NCBI RefSeq assembly: GCF_003026285.1
Contig: NZ_PYOD01000007.1
Location: 1-64,000, forward strand
DNA from: Photobacterium profundum
GTDB lineage: Bacteria; Pseudomonadota; Gammaproteobacteria; Enterobacterales; Vibrionaceae
Length of the DNA stretch: 64,000 bases
Direction of reading: 5' to 3'
Part shown: piece after piece, positions 19,001 through 28,652 of the stretch
Layout: every line of letters begins with the position of its first letter
Numbering within the stretch: the stretch's first letter is position 1
Translations under genes and position numbers: made by a program
The notes under the pieces: model-generated
Told to the model about the DNA's origin: nothing
Database searches by the model: none
What the model saw: only the letters and a program-made list of their open reading frames with translations

Positions 19001-19462
19001 TTTTAGGTATTCTTCATAAGCCCAGTTATAGCGTTTATACATTAGACGATAACGTTCGTGACCAACGAAACTTGCTGAATTGTCGCTAGAAAAGTTTTTA
19101 TTTTTTGTTGTCAGCGTTTCTTTGAAATAACGGCTGTTGGTCGTACCTTTTAATAAAGTGTCAATTTCTCCCAATTGATTGAAAGCGCCGACTAAGCCAT
19201 AGAATCGTCCTCCACTGGCGTTTGACAATTCAGAACGTGCGAAGCTTTGTACATCCAACTCTCTGGCGGTGAAGAAGTTATTTAACTGCTTTTGCTTATT
19301 ATCGAGCAAGGATGCGAGATGGTTAGTGCTTTGTTCAGCAAGATCTTTAGTGTGAGAATTAAGAAAAAAGAATGCCGAGAGTGTTAGTGGGGTAATACTG
19401 AGCACTAAAAAAGCCAACATTAAAGTATGCTGGAGACGTTTAAATCGTTTGGTATTCTGCAT
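16067..19462 (-). CDS. chiS: Hybrid sensor kinase ChiS, regulator of chitin utilisation
   Basis: The protein has 1131 aa. In order: membrane helix about 13-35; periplasmic sensor domain about 36-350; second helix about 355-375; HAMP; coiled coil about 420-460; HisKA with His469 (TTSHELRTPLHG); ATPase domain with N-box NLVGNAIKY and GLGLS; receiver with VVDDEP and Asp773 (LLDIMMPE); a PAS-like region about 880-980; and a C-terminal region. His469 is exactly the V. cholerae position. From the literature, the Vibrio protein binds DNA through its C-terminus and works as a membrane-embedded one-component regulator held off by CBP. It lies just upstream of the operon it should activate. Confidence 0.95.
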   Translation of the reverse strand: MQNTKRFKRLQHTLMLAFLVLSITPLTLSAFFFLNSHTKDLAEQSTNHLASLLDNKQKQLNNFFTARELDVQSFARSELSNASGGRFYGLVGAFNQLGEIDTLLKGTTNSRYFKETLTTKNKNFSSDNSASFVGHERYRLMYKRYNWAYEEYLKRSAFSDIMLVDINGNVVYSVFQHNRFGSNLLDDNNPSLALKETFTKIQAQAKKHQLEPDVVPVVFTDFSQDPFTKTYTAWFAAPIIQQGYLHSYVFFKLKNETISNLINNASSNTNFVQTLLIGPDHKSRITDGESIPTILTSQKIDAALAGESGVGSFNNYNNVSVLSAFSQINVMGTTWALLVELPEKEAFARIHQLEKLFFFAMLTAIVLVFITSHWLSNSITAPLLRLTWAAERASAGDLEQEIKGTERSDEIGRLAISFARMQRSIREKITLIRDQNNELEQNLKVISQQNENLQAADKLKDEFLATTSHELRTPLHGMVGIAESLLAGANGPVQKSQRRQLEMIINSGQRLTNLVDDLLDYHKMRYGDLDINKHAVNLPSAVRLVLELSSHLLGSKPVRIINQIPNDLPLVLADEQRLEQILYNLVGNAIKYTSEGKIILSSTVLESQIRIQVVDTGQGIPAEQLEHIFEPLIQANTGLANYRQGAGLGLSISRQLIDLMGGHLYVSSQPMVGTTFSFTLNLASDEDIVASQQSTNGQIHFQAPSSETTTCENENLPENPDGELLLVVDDEPVNLQVLNNFLRLEGYRVLTADSGPQALKIIEQQQPALILLDIMMPEMSGYEVCHILREEHSLIELPIIMLSALGQVQDRIKGFESGANDYLTKPFNKEELIARISAHLQAGKTEVQRQKNAALQQEIHRREQVEVGLLTTQSRLLGLLESTNEAILCVQNEGRIRYANSAAGKLFKRSPEQLERYNIEDILVTHLPNDISQSHHFNGSLTFRIGDILKPLDTDVINLPEESGLKRMFVFDNEGPSAQHRISMLEDAIDVLSSFAFDGDKHNLQQLRELGGEFTRLADKLGDNGKNKADMVRELLVEVMKATLKYWETASQKTKFELAEESGLWRVYLDRSTLQTRTLDKYLHVETLPKTPRWRTVINTIDFVLERCTDSSIERHEVQTMRDKLQHIISQ

Positions 19463-19787
19463 TCCTGTGCCTGAATGTATTGTATGTGAACCGATTAAAG
19501 TCGACTATCGATGTACAACAAAATCTAAATAAAATCGTAGTTGCTGAATAGATTTTGACGTTTATATGTCTTGAAAGGTAGGCATATATAGCCTTGGCTA
19601 ATCAGTAAATTTCCTATGAAGCTTAGTTATACGGCGCTTTTTTTGCGTAATCAAGTAAGTCTAAGTTGAAGCGTGTGCGGAAACACAAAATTGACGGTGT
19701 TAACGAGGGAAAGGGGATATAAATGGGGGAAAACAAGCAGACTGAATGTTTTTCAGCCTGCGTAATATTCTCTTTTTACAGAATATG
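19463..19787. other. Intergenic region upstream of chiS
   Basis: These 325 bp should carry the chiS promoter. I recognise only the rsmC terminator (19732-19761) and no convincing regulator site or gene. Confidence 0.5.
19732..19761 (-). terminator. Terminator of rsmC
   Basis: Stem arms 19737-19746 and 19752-19761 (GCAGGCTGAA with TTCAGTCTGC, one G-T wobble) are followed leftwards by TTGTTTT. It lies 26 bp after the rsmC stop codon. Confidence 0.75.
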
Positions 19788-20807
19788 TTATTTCTTTGCT
19801 GAATAGATCGTAAATTTATTCGTATTAGCGAGAACGTTACATGTCTCTAAACTTTGTTCAATCAGTTCTGGATACTTGAGGAAGCTATTGGCAACAATGA
19901 TTAACTGCCCGTCGCTAAATAAGTAGTTAGGTGCTTGAGCGATAAAGTTTTCTGTTGCAGCATAGAAGGTTTTTAAGCCAGCATGGAAGGGAGGGTTACT
20001 GATTAAGTAATTGTAAGGACCTTCTAGTTCAGAATATACATCAGTCGCTGTAAATTTCGCGTCTAACTGATTAACTTTAAAGGTTTCTTTTGCTGATTCT
20101 ATTGCTAATGCGCTGATATCACACAACTCTAATTCAATGCGTGGGTGTTTTGCTTTCATTATTGCACCCAGTACACCAGCACCACAACCAAAGTCGAGTA
20201 CTTTACCGCGCAATGATGGCAAGGTATTAATCAGCAACTTTGACCCGTTATCAAATTCACCATGACTAAAGACACCAGGTAATGAGCGAACGGTAAGTTC
20301 GACACCTGATACATTGATCGGATAGCTTTTAAACCAATCATTAAGGTTAAAAGGCTTAACCTCATTGTCACAGCGTCCCCAGTAGAAACTGCAACGTCGT
20401 GCTGAATCATATTTGGTTAGAGGACCATAAGGTTGGAACATTTTTTCAGCACTGCGCACACCGCTACGGTTTTCACCAACAATGCAAATCTCTGTTTCGG
20501 GACCAAATTTAGCCAGTAACATCGACATTAAGTAATCAGCTTCAGCTTTAGCTTTTGGCCAATAAATTAATAACATATCAATGTCGAGTGTCGCGTCTAA
20601 TTGAACACCAAAATGACAGTCAACATTACTATGTCGCTTCATTGAGCTGTGGTAGCCAAAGTTAGTCGTAAAAACTGCGACAGATTGCGCAACGCTAGCT
20701 AATTCTACTGGATATGCATCGCTTAACTCGCCTGCAATAAGTACCTTTCGGCCTTCAAAAAACGCTAACTGACGTGCAACAACTTGGCTTGCGGCGGTGT
20801 AAGACAT
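19788..20807 (-). CDS. rsmC: 16S rRNA (guanine-1207-N2)-methyltransferase RsmC
   Basis: RsmC methylates G1207 of 16S rRNA in the 30S subunit using SAM. The protein has 339 aa, as in the family, with a catalytically degenerate N-terminal half and an active C-terminal Rossmann domain. The SAM loop is VLDFGCGAGVLGAIM and the catalytic motif is ISNPPFHAG. I start at the ATG at 20807 (MSYTAASQV), which matches family N-termini and has GAGGC upstream, rather than at 20891. Confidence 0.93.
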   Translation of the reverse strand: MSYTAASQVVARQLAFFEGRKVLIAGELSDAYPVELASVAQSVAVFTTNFGYHSSMKRHSNVDCHFGVQLDATLDIDMLLIYWPKAKAEADYLMSMLLAKFGPETEICIVGENRSGVRSAEKMFQPYGPLTKYDSARRCSFYWGRCDNEVKPFNLNDWFKSYPINVSGVELTVRSLPGVFSHGEFDNGSKLLINTLPSLRGKVLDFGCGAGVLGAIMKAKHPRIELELCDISALAIESAKETFKVNQLDAKFTATDVYSELEGPYNYLISNPPFHAGLKTFYAATENFIAQAPNYLFSDGQLIIVANSFLKYPELIEQSLETCNVLANTNKFTIYSAKK

Positions 20808-20930
20808 AGATAGCCTCAAAAATACATCACTGAATAAGGGCGCGAATTGTTCCACAAAATGGCGTGTATGAAAAGGTGAGCGGTGCCGCATATTAATGAC
20901 GGCACCTATTTGTTCTAGTTTGAACTGGAA

Positions 20931-22016
20931 TTAACTCTGATTTTGCTGATCAAGAAAGTCTTTAAATTCCACTTCATAGAGCTTGAATAGTACTAATGTA
21001 ACGGCAAAAATAATTGGGCCATAAATTAAACCAATTAAACCAAATAAATGTAAACCGCCTAAAATAGAGAAGAAAATGAGTAAGGTATTCATGCCTGAAT
21101 TACCTTGCATTAATAATGGCCGTAAAATGTTGTCGATTGATCCCACCACAATAATGCCCCAACCACTTAAGAATAGTGCCCATTCCCATTGATTTATAAG
21201 CAATAAATACAGAGCCGCTGGCAGCCAGATCAATGCCGTACCAAAAACAGGAATAAATGAAGCGAAAGCCATCATCGACCCCCAAAATAAGCCAGGAAAA
21301 CCTGCTAACCACATAGCAAATCCGCCTGCAAAACCTTGCGCTAATGCAGTGAGAAATGAGCCGAGAACCGCAGATTTAGCCACTTGTTCAACTTCAGTCA
21401 GTAATGCATCTTCTTGGCTACGAGATAAAGGCAGTACATGACGAACTGCATTAACCATTTTGGCGTGATCGCGTAGTAAGAAAAATAATACGAAGAGCAT
21501 TAGCATAAAGCTGATAATAAAATTGGTGGCATCCCCCAATATTTTTGCACTCATGTTAAGTAGTTGAGCGCCAAACTTTGATGCAGCAGAGGCAATTTTT
21601 TGTAAAATCGCTTGTGTATCAATGCTTTCAAACGGTGACCATTTATCAATAAGCAATAGTACTTTTTGTACATAAGGATGAGCAAGTAGTTCTTTTGCCC
21701 CACCAGAAGAGAACCAAGTGTAACTGTCTTTCGAGAAAGTAGTTCCTTGGTGCACAATGGATGAGAATACGATCAAAAGCGGGATCACAATGATAAACGT
21801 CAGCAGGATACAAGAAAGTATTGCAGCACTGTTGGGCTTACTTGGGATCTTTGATTCGATTCGTATGTGCAATGGGTAATAAAGCAAAGAAATGATAAAT
21901 GCCATGACGATCGGACCAATGTAAGGTTCAATCAAGCGATAACTGGCATATACGGCGATACCGAGAGCTACGATGAGCATCCAGTGGCGAGATTCAACTT
22001 TAAATGGTTTTGGCAC
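20931..22016 (-). CDS. AI-2E/PerM-family membrane protein
   Basis: This inner-membrane protein of 361 aa has about seven to eight spans and belongs to the AI-2E transporter (PerM/YdiK/YhhT) family. Two N-terminal helices (about 12-45), a helix at about 65-85 and a soluble stretch to about 150 precede a C-terminal bundle. The conserved GLHLFGLIGLIYGPIIFA motif lies near the end. Family members are proposed exporters of autoinducer-2 or sodium/proton antiporters; the substrate here is unknown. It is upstream of rsmC with a 123-bp gap. Confidence 0.85.
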   Translation of the reverse strand: MPKPFKVESRHWMLIVALGIAVYASYRLIEPYIGPIVMAFIISLLYYPLHIRIESKIPSKPNSAAILSCILLTFIIVIPLLIVFSSIVHQGTTFSKDSYTWFSSGGAKELLAHPYVQKVLLLIDKWSPFESIDTQAILQKIASAASKFGAQLLNMSAKILGDATNFIISFMLMLFVLFFLLRDHAKMVNAVRHVLPLSRSQEDALLTEVEQVAKSAVLGSFLTALAQGFAGGFAMWLAGFPGLFWGSMMAFASFIPVFGTALIWLPAALYLLLINQWEWALFLSGWGIIVVGSIDNILRPLLMQGNSGMNTLLIFFSILGGLHLFGLIGLIYGPIIFAVTLVLFKLYEVEFKDFLDQQNQS

Positions 22017-22157
22017 TTTTTTGTCCTTCGATAAGTTAACATCGTATTTAGTGTTGCTTATAATTGCATCACTTGTATCAAGTTCACAATCTTAATTCAT
22101 GATTAATAATATATTTAATTAAAAACTTACTTCGTAAGAACACTATGGGTGAATACT

Positions 22158-22259
22158 ATGGGCTGCTGTGATTGCGGAACAAAGAAAAAACGTAAACTGC
22201 CCTTGGCTGGCATCATTATTTTAGGGCTAGCTATACTTGGCTTTTTATTTTGGCAATAG
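22158..22259 (+). CDS. Candidate 33-residue small membrane protein with Cys motif
   Basis: The frame starts MGCCDCGTKKKRK, followed by about 17 hydrophobic residues (LAGIIILGLAILGFLFW) and a final Gln. A Cys cluster (CCDC), a basic stop-transfer block and one helix form a coherent small-protein design that is unlikely by chance. A GGGTGA-like stretch lies a few bases upstream. It reads opposite to both flanking genes. Function is unknown; CCxC could bind metal or be a thiol anchor. I have no homology search to confirm it. Confidence 0.55.
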   Translation: MGCCDCGTKKKRKLPLAGIIILGLAILGFLFWQ

Positions 22260-22375
22260 TTTTAAGTATAAGTCATTGATACAAAACAAGTCATGACAAA
22301 CATGAAATTAACGCTATGTAGAGCGCAAGATGACGAGAAAGTTCGATTTTTATTGTAATCCAATAAATACCAAGC

Positions 22376-22402
22376 ATAAAAAACGCCACTCAAAGAGTGG
22401 CG
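22376..22402 (-). terminator. Terminator of hemL
   Basis: CGCCACTC (22384-22391) pairs with GAGTGGCG (22395-22402) across a 3-base loop. The leftward transcript continues TTTTTTATG. It lies 33 bp after the hemL stop codon. Confidence 0.88.
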
Positions 22403-22435
22403 CTGATTATGATGCAATTTTGCTTAACTGAGCCT

Positions 22436-23734
22436 TTATGCATTAGCTTCTTTTGCTAATGTTGCAAATGCGCGCTCTGCAGCATTTAACGTTGCTTCAA
22501 TTTCTTTATCGCGATGCGCTAGAGAGGTAAAACATGCTTCATATGCTGATGGTGCAAGGTAAATACCGTTTTCAAGCATCAGATTAAAGAACCTCTTAAA
22601 GCGTTCGATATCGCATTTAGTAACATCAGCATAGCTTGTTACGGTTTCTTGCTCGGTAAAGAAGAAGCCAAACATGCCACCAACTTGATTAATAGCTAAT
22701 GGAATATCATATTTATCTGCTAGTGCTTTAAATCCATTAGCTAGAATCTTCGTGGTATTCGCTAGGCGCTTCTCATTACCTTCTTCTGTTAGTACGCTTA
22801 GACATGCGTAACCAGCAGCCATTGCAACAGGGTTACCTGATAGTGTACCAGCCTGATAAACAGGGCCGGTAGGCGCGACATATTGCATCACGTCTTTACG
22901 TCCACCAAACGCACCAACTGGCATGCCGCCCCCGATGATTTTACCCAGTGTCGTTAGATCTGGCTTGATGTTGTAATAACCCTGGGCTCCGCCTTCTGAA
23001 ACACGGAAGCCTGTCATTACTTCATCCAGAATCAGTAATGCGCCGAATTCATCACAAATAGTACGTAGACCTTCAAGGAAACCTGGAACTGGTGGAATGC
23101 AGTTCATGTTGCCGGCAACTGGCTCTACGATAATACAGGCAATTTGCTCTGGGTGCGCAGCAAAGGCTTCACGTACAGTCTCAAGATCATTGTACGTACA
23201 TGTTAGTGTATGCTTTGCAAAATCAGCAGGTACACCCGGAGAGCTTGGCTGACCCAGTGTTAATGCACCAGACCCAGCTTTAACTAATAAGCAGTCAGCG
23301 TGGCCGTGGTAGCAACCTTCGAATTTGATGATTTTGTCACGGTTAGTGAACCCACGCGCTAAACGAATCGCACTCATGGTTGCTTCTGTACCTGAGCTCA
23401 CCATACGAATTTGTTCCATTGACGGAACAAGCTGAGAGACTAGCTCAGCCATGGTAATTTCCATTTCAGTGGGAGCACCGAAGCTAAGGCCTTGTTGAGC
23501 AGCTTTGATTACAGCATCACGAACAGCAACGTGGTTATGGCCAAGGATCATCGGCCCCCAAGAACCTACGTAGTCGATGTACGCTTTACCATCAGCATCA
23601 AAGATATATGCGCCATCAGCACGTTCGATGAACAGCGGGCTACCACCAACACCGGCAAATGCTCGAACGGGTGAATTAACACCGCCGGGGATGATTTCTT
23701 GTGCTTTAGCAAATAAATCAGCTGATTTGCTCAT
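22436..23734 (-). CDS. hemL: Glutamate-1-semialdehyde 2,1-aminomutase
   Basis: This PLP enzyme (432 aa) converts glutamate-1-semialdehyde to 5-aminolevulinate in the C5 tetrapyrrole pathway. The PLP lysine is Lys265 in [34 protein letters not shown] and [11 protein letters not shown] are the cofactor-binding segments. It is cytosolic. A single gene with its own terminator, it diverges from clcA across 240 bp. Confidence 0.97.
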   Translation of the reverse strand: MSKSADLFAKAQEIIPGGVNSPVRAFAGVGGSPLFIERADGAYIFDADGKAYIDYVGSWGPMILGHNHVAVRDAVIKAAQQGLSFGAPTEMEITMAELVSQLVPSMEQIRMVSSGTEATMSAIRLARGFTNRDKIIKFEGCYHGHADCLLVKAGSGALTLGQPSSPGVPADFAKHTLTCTYNDLETVREAFAAHPEQIACIIVEPVAGNMNCIPPVPGFLEGLRTICDEFGALLILDEVMTGFRVSEGGAQGYYNIKPDLTTLGKIIGGGMPVGAFGGRKDVMQYVAPTGPVYQAGTLSGNPVAMAAGYACLSVLTEEGNEKRLANTTKILANGFKALADKYDIPLAINQVGGMFGFFFTEQETVTSYADVTKCDIERFKRFFNLMLENGIYLAPSAYEACFTSLAHRDKEIEATLNAAERAFATLAKEANA

Positions 23735-23974
23735 TGTGACGTCCTATTTTCAAAATTGATTCAGGCTTGAACTTGTCGCATTGTACCGAAAAAAAAGGGC
23801 GCTTGGCGAGTTTCTATTGCGCTACCTTAGTCACATAACACTATCTTTACCACTGATGGAAAACTAGTTTCCAACAATCACAGTGTAAAAAAATGCGTCT
23901 ATCAACTACGATGAACACTTACCAAACTCATCACTCCTCTCTGTGACCCTCTCAAAGAATTATACGGCTGAATA

Positions 23975-25378
23975 ATGACTGATAAAAAGCAAGGCACTCC
24001 TGCACCTGAACATCTACAACCGAGTGGTCTTGTTCGGCGTTTTTTATCTCGAGATAAAACCCCTGTATCGGTTCTTTTTCTGTCAGCATTGGTTGGCATG
24101 ATTGCGGGTTTATTGGCAACGTTATTTGAAATCGGAGTTCACTGGGTGTCAGAGCAGCGTACCGAATGGTTAGTGCATGAAATTACCAGTGAATTACCAC
24201 TATGGTTAACGGCTTTTGTGGTGAGTGCTTCGCTAGCATTTATTGGCTACTTCTTAGTTAACCGTTTTGCACCCGAAGCGGCAGGTTCTGGTATTCCTGA
24301 AATCGAAGGGGCGATGGATGAGATGCGTCCCGTGCGCTGGTGGCGAGTATTACCGGTTAAGTTTTTTGGTGGCTTAGGTGCATTAGGTTCAGGAATGGTT
24401 TTAGGCCGAGAAGGGCCAACGGTTCAAATGGGTGGAAATATTGGGCGAATGGTCTCTGATATTTTTCGTCTAAAAGATAAAGAAGGTCGCCATGCACTTT
24501 TAGCTTCGGGTGCATCTGCAGGCCTTGCTGCTGCTTTTAATGCCCCACTTGCTGGCATTATGTTTGTTGTTGAGGAAATGCGCCCTCAGTTTCGTTACAG
24601 CTTAATTTCGATTAAATGTGTCACTATTTCTGCGGTTGTTGCCAATATCGTGTTTCGAAGCATTAAGGGGCAGCACGCCGTTATTACCATGCCGCAATAT
24701 GATGCTCCGACGCTAAAAGCATTATGGCTGTTTTTGTTATTAGGTATGTTTTTTGGTGTATTTGGGGTGCTTTTCAATCGCTTAATTACCCTGTCTCAAG
24801 ATTTATTTATTCGTATTCACCGCAATGAACGTCGCCGCTATTTAATTACCGGTACTTTGCTTGGGGGAACTTTTGGTTTGCTACTGCTTTATCTTCCTGA
24901 ATTAACGGGCGGCGGGATTTCTCTGATTCCTGATGCAACCAATGGTAAATACAGTATTAGCTTGTTATTCATTTTATTCTTAGCGCGTGTTGCCACGACC
25001 TTGTTGTGTTTTGGCTCTGGTGCCCCTGGCGGTATTTTTGCGCCTATGCTGGCATTAGGGACGTTATTTGGGACGTTTTTTGGATCGATTGTTCAGATGT
25101 ATTTCCCTGAATTAGGGCTCGAGCCGGGGATGTTTGCTATTGCAGGAATGGGGGCTTTATTTGCAGCAACGGTACGTGCACCCATAACCGGTATCTTACT
25201 GGTGATTGAAATGACCAATAATTATCACCTGATCTTACCCTTAATCATCACGACAATTGGTGCCACAGTGTTGGCGCAGGTCTTGGGTGGAAAGCCTATC
25301 TATTCCCAATTGCTACATAGAACCATGAAAAAAGAAAAATTACGTAATGAAGTGCCATCTGAAGTGAGCAATACTTGA
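23975..25378 (+). CDS. clcA: H+/Cl- exchange transporter ClcA
   Basis: This CLC-family inner-membrane antiporter (467 aa, about 18 helical segments) exchanges two Cl- for one H+ and supports extreme acid resistance. Key residues are visible: Ser107 in GSGIPEIEG, gating Glu146 in [11 protein letters not shown], proton Glu201 in [12 protein letters not shown] and the [14 protein letters not shown] filter. All are intact, so it should be an exchanger, not a channel. The ribosome site is weak. Confidence 0.95.
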   Translation: MTDKKQGTPAPEHLQPSGLVRRFLSRDKTPVSVLFLSALVGMIAGLLATLFEIGVHWVSEQRTEWLVHEITSELPLWLTAFVVSASLAFIGYFLVNRFAPEAAGSGIPEIEGAMDEMRPVRWWRVLPVKFFGGLGALGSGMVLGREGPTVQMGGNIGRMVSDIFRLKDKEGRHALLASGASAGLAAAFNAPLAGIMFVVEEMRPQFRYSLISIKCVTISAVVANIVFRSIKGQHAVITMPQYDAPTLKALWLFLLLGMFFGVFGVLFNRLITLSQDLFIRIHRNERRRYLITGTLLGGTFGLLLLYLPELTGGGISLIPDATNGKYSISLLFILFLARVATTLLCFGSGAPGGIFAPMLALGTLFGTFFGSIVQMYFPELGLEPGMFAIAGMGALFAATVRAPITGILLVIEMTNNYHLILPLIITTIGATVLAQVLGGKPIYSQLLHRTMKKEKLRNEVPSEVSNT

Positions 25379-25438
25379 ACAAGTTAGTCAGGTATTAGAT
25401 AATCATGTTAATTACCGCATGTGTTTGAGAGGTCTTTA

Positions 25439-25780
25439 ATGAGCGACGCCAATGTACCGCTGTCTTTTTCTGATGTAGCTGCGAACAAAGTGAAAACGCT
25501 TATTGCTGAAGAAGAGAACCCAGAATTGAAACTACGCGTATATATCACTGGTGGTGGTTGTAGTGGTTTCCAGTATGGTTTTACTTTTGATGAAAAAGTA
25601 AATGATGGCGATATGACGATTGAAAACAGTGGTGTAACGCTGGTGGTTGACCCAATGAGCCTGCAATATTTAGTTGGTGGTGTTGTTGATTACACTGAAG
25701 GGCTGGAAGGTTCTCGTTTCTTTGTAAACAACCCAAACGCAACAACAACCTGTGGTTGTGGAGCGTCATTCAGCGTTTAA
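25439..25780 (+). CDS. erpA: Iron-sulfur cluster insertion protein ErpA
   Basis: This A-type Fe-S carrier (113 aa) delivers clusters to targets such as IspG. The three conserved cysteines are Cys41 (GGGCSGF), Cys105 and Cys107 ([12 protein letters not shown]). I start at the ATG at 25439 with GAGAGG upstream, not at a GTG 18 bases earlier that would include the ribosome site. It is cytosolic and 60 bp after clcA. Confidence 0.96.
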   Translation: MSDANVPLSFSDVAANKVKTLIAEEENPELKLRVYITGGGCSGFQYGFTFDEKVNDGDMTIENSGVTLVVDPMSLQYLVGGVVDYTEGLEGSRFFVNNPNATTTCGCGASFSV

Positions 25781-25816
25781 ACCACGGTTAACTATCTTCA
25801 GAAGAGATAACAGTGT

Positions 25817-25849
25817 AAAAAAGCCGTCATTATGAATGACGGCTTTTTT
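25817..25849. terminator. Bidirectional terminator between erpA and mepM-like gene
   Basis: AAAAAAGCCGTCATT pairs with AATGACGGCTTTTTT around a 3-base loop. The A-run and T-run make it effective for both convergent genes. Confidence 0.92.
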
Positions 25850-25888
25850 ATATCGATAAAAAGAAGGGTAGAAAAGAACTTTCGATAT

Positions 25889-27214
25889 TTAGCCTTTATG
25901 CGACCCTTGCTCTAAAGGGCCATTGTCTGCAATCAGCTGACTAAATTGTGCTAGCTGACTAAGTCTGTCGTTAGCATGTTTTTTGAAAGCGCTCTTCTCT
26001 TTGCCTTTCAATGAATTAGCTTGCGGAAGCTTTACAGTTCGTGGGTTTTTATGTGTGCCGTTTACCAAGAATTCGTAATGCAAATGCGCCCCAGTTACTC
26101 GCCCTGTACTCCCTAGTGTGCCCACTGTTTGTCCTTGCTTGACGCGTTGCCCTGTTTTCACGCTACGCTTGGTCATGTGAAGATATTTAGTGATATACGT
26201 AGAGCTGTGACGAATGAACACATAGTTGCCGTTGAACTTGTTATAGGCTGATTTCATCACGATGCCATCACCCGCAGCCCAAATTGGCGTGCCTACTGGT
26301 GCGACATAGTCAGTTCCGCGGTGTGCTCGTACACGTCCGGTTACAGGGTGTAGTCTTCTAGGGTTGAAGTTAGAGCTTACATAACGAAAATTAATCGGGG
26401 AGCGTAAGAAAGCCTTACGCATGGCACTGCCATTTTGATCGTAATATTTTCCATCTTCACTACGAACAGCGGTAAAGGTTTGACCTAAATTCGAGAAGGT
26501 TGCAGCAAGAATATTCCCGCGGCCAATTTGCTCGCCTTCTACAAAACGCTCTTCAAAAAGAACAGAGAAAGTATCGCCTTCTCGAATATCTAATGCAAAG
26601 TCGATATCCCAACCGAAAATCCCCGCAATTTCCATGATTTGATTGGCGGTTAAACCGGCTCTATCTGCTGCGTTCCAGAAGCTTGAGGTAATGGTGGCTT
26701 GAGCAAAATTAAGCTGAGTATCTACTTTTTTCTTTTCAATGTTAGATTTAAAGGTGTCGCCAGCACGGGTAATGATGAGCTTTTCTGTCGGACTTTTGGG
26801 TTGAATAAGTTGAATTAGCTCATTTTTTTCATCGATACCAAATTGAAATGTATCACCCGGACGTAATGCGGTGAGCTCTTTTGTACCTTCATCAGCATTG
26901 ATTAAACGATGAAGTGTGCTTGAGCTTAACCCTATCTTATTAAAGACCACAGCGAGACTTTCACCGGATGCAACTTGGTGCTTTTTCCATGTTAATTCAG
27001 GGATATTAGGGCGGTCATCTTCTTGAGCTGGACGAAGTTGATTGGGCTCAAGGTTGATTTCAAGTGGGTATATTTTACCAATTTCAAATTTACGGTCCAT
27101 TTTATCTGCTTTCTTAGGCATAGGCAGCAGGATCAGCACTATCACAGCAGCACTGATGAGAGCGATGAGAATTTGGTGCATCCTTGGCAATTTAGTAAGT
27201 TTTGATACTAGCAT
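25889..27214 (-). CDS. MepM-like murein DD-endopeptidase (M23)
   Basis: This peptidoglycan hydrolase (441 aa) is predicted to cleave D-Ala-mDAP crosslinks during wall expansion. An N-terminal helix (about 13-30) anchors it to the inner membrane facing the periplasm. An OapA/LysM-like region (about 75-180) follows, then the M23 domain (about 290-390). Zinc ligands lie in HRGTDYVAP and HLHYEF. It is close to E. coli MepM (YebA) in layout. It diverges from tyrS. Confidence 0.9.
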   Translation of the reverse strand: MLVSKLTKLPRMHQILIALISAAVIVLILLPMPKKADKMDRKFEIGKIYPLEINLEPNQLRPAQEDDRPNIPELTWKKHQVASGESLAVVFNKIGLSSSTLHRLINADEGTKELTALRPGDTFQFGIDEKNELIQLIQPKSPTEKLIITRAGDTFKSNIEKKKVDTQLNFAQATITSSFWNAADRAGLTANQIMEIAGIFGWDIDFALDIREGDTFSVLFEERFVEGEQIGRGNILAATFSNLGQTFTAVRSEDGKYYDQNGSAMRKAFLRSPINFRYVSSNFNPRRLHPVTGRVRAHRGTDYVAPVGTPIWAAGDGIVMKSAYNKFNGNYVFIRHSSTYITKYLHMTKRSVKTGQRVKQGQTVGTLGSTGRVTGAHLHYEFLVNGTHKNPRTVKLPQANSLKGKEKSAFKKHANDRLSQLAQFSQLIADNGPLEQGSHKG

Positions 27215-27340
27215 TGGTATTTTTTTAATATAAAGGAAAAAATAAGACAGCGCTTAGTCTAACTGGTTTCAAAAAACATCTCTATTCAAGTAAGATGGTT
27301 GATTATGACTTTTTTGCCAATTCTGTAGGAGCAAACAAGA

Positions 27341-28528
27341 ATGGCCAGCATTGAACAAGCTTTAGCTGAAATTAAGCGCGGTATTGATGAGCTAATTCCA
27401 GAAGAAGAGCTGATTGCTAAATTAAAAGAAAACCGTCCATTACGAATCAAGCTAGGTGCTGATCCAACAGCGCCTGATATTCATTTGGGCCACACAGTCA
27501 TTCTTAATAAGCTACGTACTTTCCAAGAGCTTGGTCATGACGTTACTTTCTTGATTGGTGACTTCACTGGTATGGTTGGTGATCCAACGGGTAAAAACAC
27601 GACTCGTCCACCACTAACACGTGAAGATGTTTTGGCTAATGCTGAAACGTATAAAGAGCAAGTGTTCAAAATTCTTGACCCTGCAAAAACTAAAATTGAG
27701 TTCAACTCAACGTGGTTATCAGAGCTAGGTGCCGAAGGTATGATTCGCCTTGCTTCTAACCAAACCGTTGCTCGTATGTTAGAACGTGATGATTTTAAAA
27801 AGCGTTATAACGGCGGTCGCCCTATTGCGATTCATGAATTCATGTACCCATTACTACAAGGGTATGATTCTGTTGCAATGGAAACAGATGTAGAGCTTGG
27901 CGGTACGGATCAGAAATTTAACCTATTAATGGGACGTGAGCTGCAAAAGTCACACGGTCAAAAGCCTCAAGTTGTACTAACAATGCCTCTTCTTGTCGGC
28001 CTTGATGGCGTGAAGAAGATGTCTAAGTCAGCGCATAACTACATTGGTGTGAGTGAAGTACCAACAGAAATGTTTGGTAAAATCATGTCGATCTCTGATG
28101 ATCTAATGTGGAACTATTTTGAGTGCTTGTCGTTCCGCCCACTGGAAGAGATTGAGCAGTTTAAGCAAGATATGGCGAACGGTAAAAACCCTCGCGATGT
28201 TAAAATTTTGCTAGCGAAAGAAATTATTGCTCGTTTCCATTCTGCAGCTGATGCAGATGCTGCAGAGCAAGAGTTTATTAATCGCTTCCAAAAAGGTGCG
28301 ATGCCAGAAGAAATGCCAGAGCTTGAATTTGAAGCTGGTATTGCTATCAGCAACTTGCTAAAAGACGCTGGCCTTGTTAATTCAACATCTGATGCAATGC
28401 GTATGATCCGTCAGGGTGCTGCAAAGATTGATGGTAACAAGATAGAAGATACTAAGCTTATTCCTGCTGCTGGTACTGCTGTATACCAAGTAGGTAAGCG
28501 TAAGTTTGCCCGTATTACCCTAAAATAA
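27341..28528 (+). CDS. tyrS: Tyrosyl-tRNA synthetase
   Basis: This class I synthetase (395 aa) charges tRNA-Tyr. The HIGH equivalent is HLGHTV, the KMSKS loop is intact ([10 protein letters not shown]), and a C-terminal S4 RNA-binding domain covers about 335-395. The length and sequence are of the TyrRS-2 type (TyrZ-like), common in vibrios, rather than the E. coli TyrS type. AGGAG precedes the ATG. No T-box or other leader element is seen. Confidence 0.95.
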   Translation: MASIEQALAEIKRGIDELIPEEELIAKLKENRPLRIKLGADPTAPDIHLGHTVILNKLRTFQELGHDVTFLIGDFTGMVGDPTGKNTTRPPLTREDVLANAETYKEQVFKILDPAKTKIEFNSTWLSELGAEGMIRLASNQTVARMLERDDFKKRYNGGRPIAIHEFMYPLLQGYDSVAMETDVELGGTDQKFNLLMGRELQKSHGQKPQVVLTMPLLVGLDGVKKMSKSAHNYIGVSEVPTEMFGKIMSISDDLMWNYFECLSFRPLEEIEQFKQDMANGKNPRDVKILLAKEIIARFHSAADADAAEQEFINRFQKGAMPEEMPELEFEAGIAISNLLKDAGLVNSTSDAMRMIRQGAAKIDGNKIEDTKLIPAAGTAVYQVGKRKFARITLK

Positions 28529-28550
28529 TATGGCTAATTTTCAGTGATGT

Positions 28551-28577
28551 AAAAGGGCGCTTGATGCGCCTTTTTTA
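28551..28577 (+). terminator. Terminator of tyrS
   Basis: A stem of GGCGC with GCGCC, extended by A-T pairs with one bulged G, is followed by six T. It lies about 22 bp after the tyrS stop. Confidence 0.85.
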
Positions 28578-28652
28578 TTGGCTGAATTTTTTTATTCCTC
28601 TCTGTCGCCGAGAAGACTACTATCGAGATATCCCTTTTTCTAATGGCTTGTT

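Larger units (their letters stand above)
22017..22435. other. Intergenic region between hemL and perM-like gene
   Basis: The 419-bp gap contains a small membrane-protein gene candidate (22158-22259, plus strand) and the hemL terminator (22376-22402). The remaining bases, AT-rich, probably hold two divergent promoters. Confidence 0.5.
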
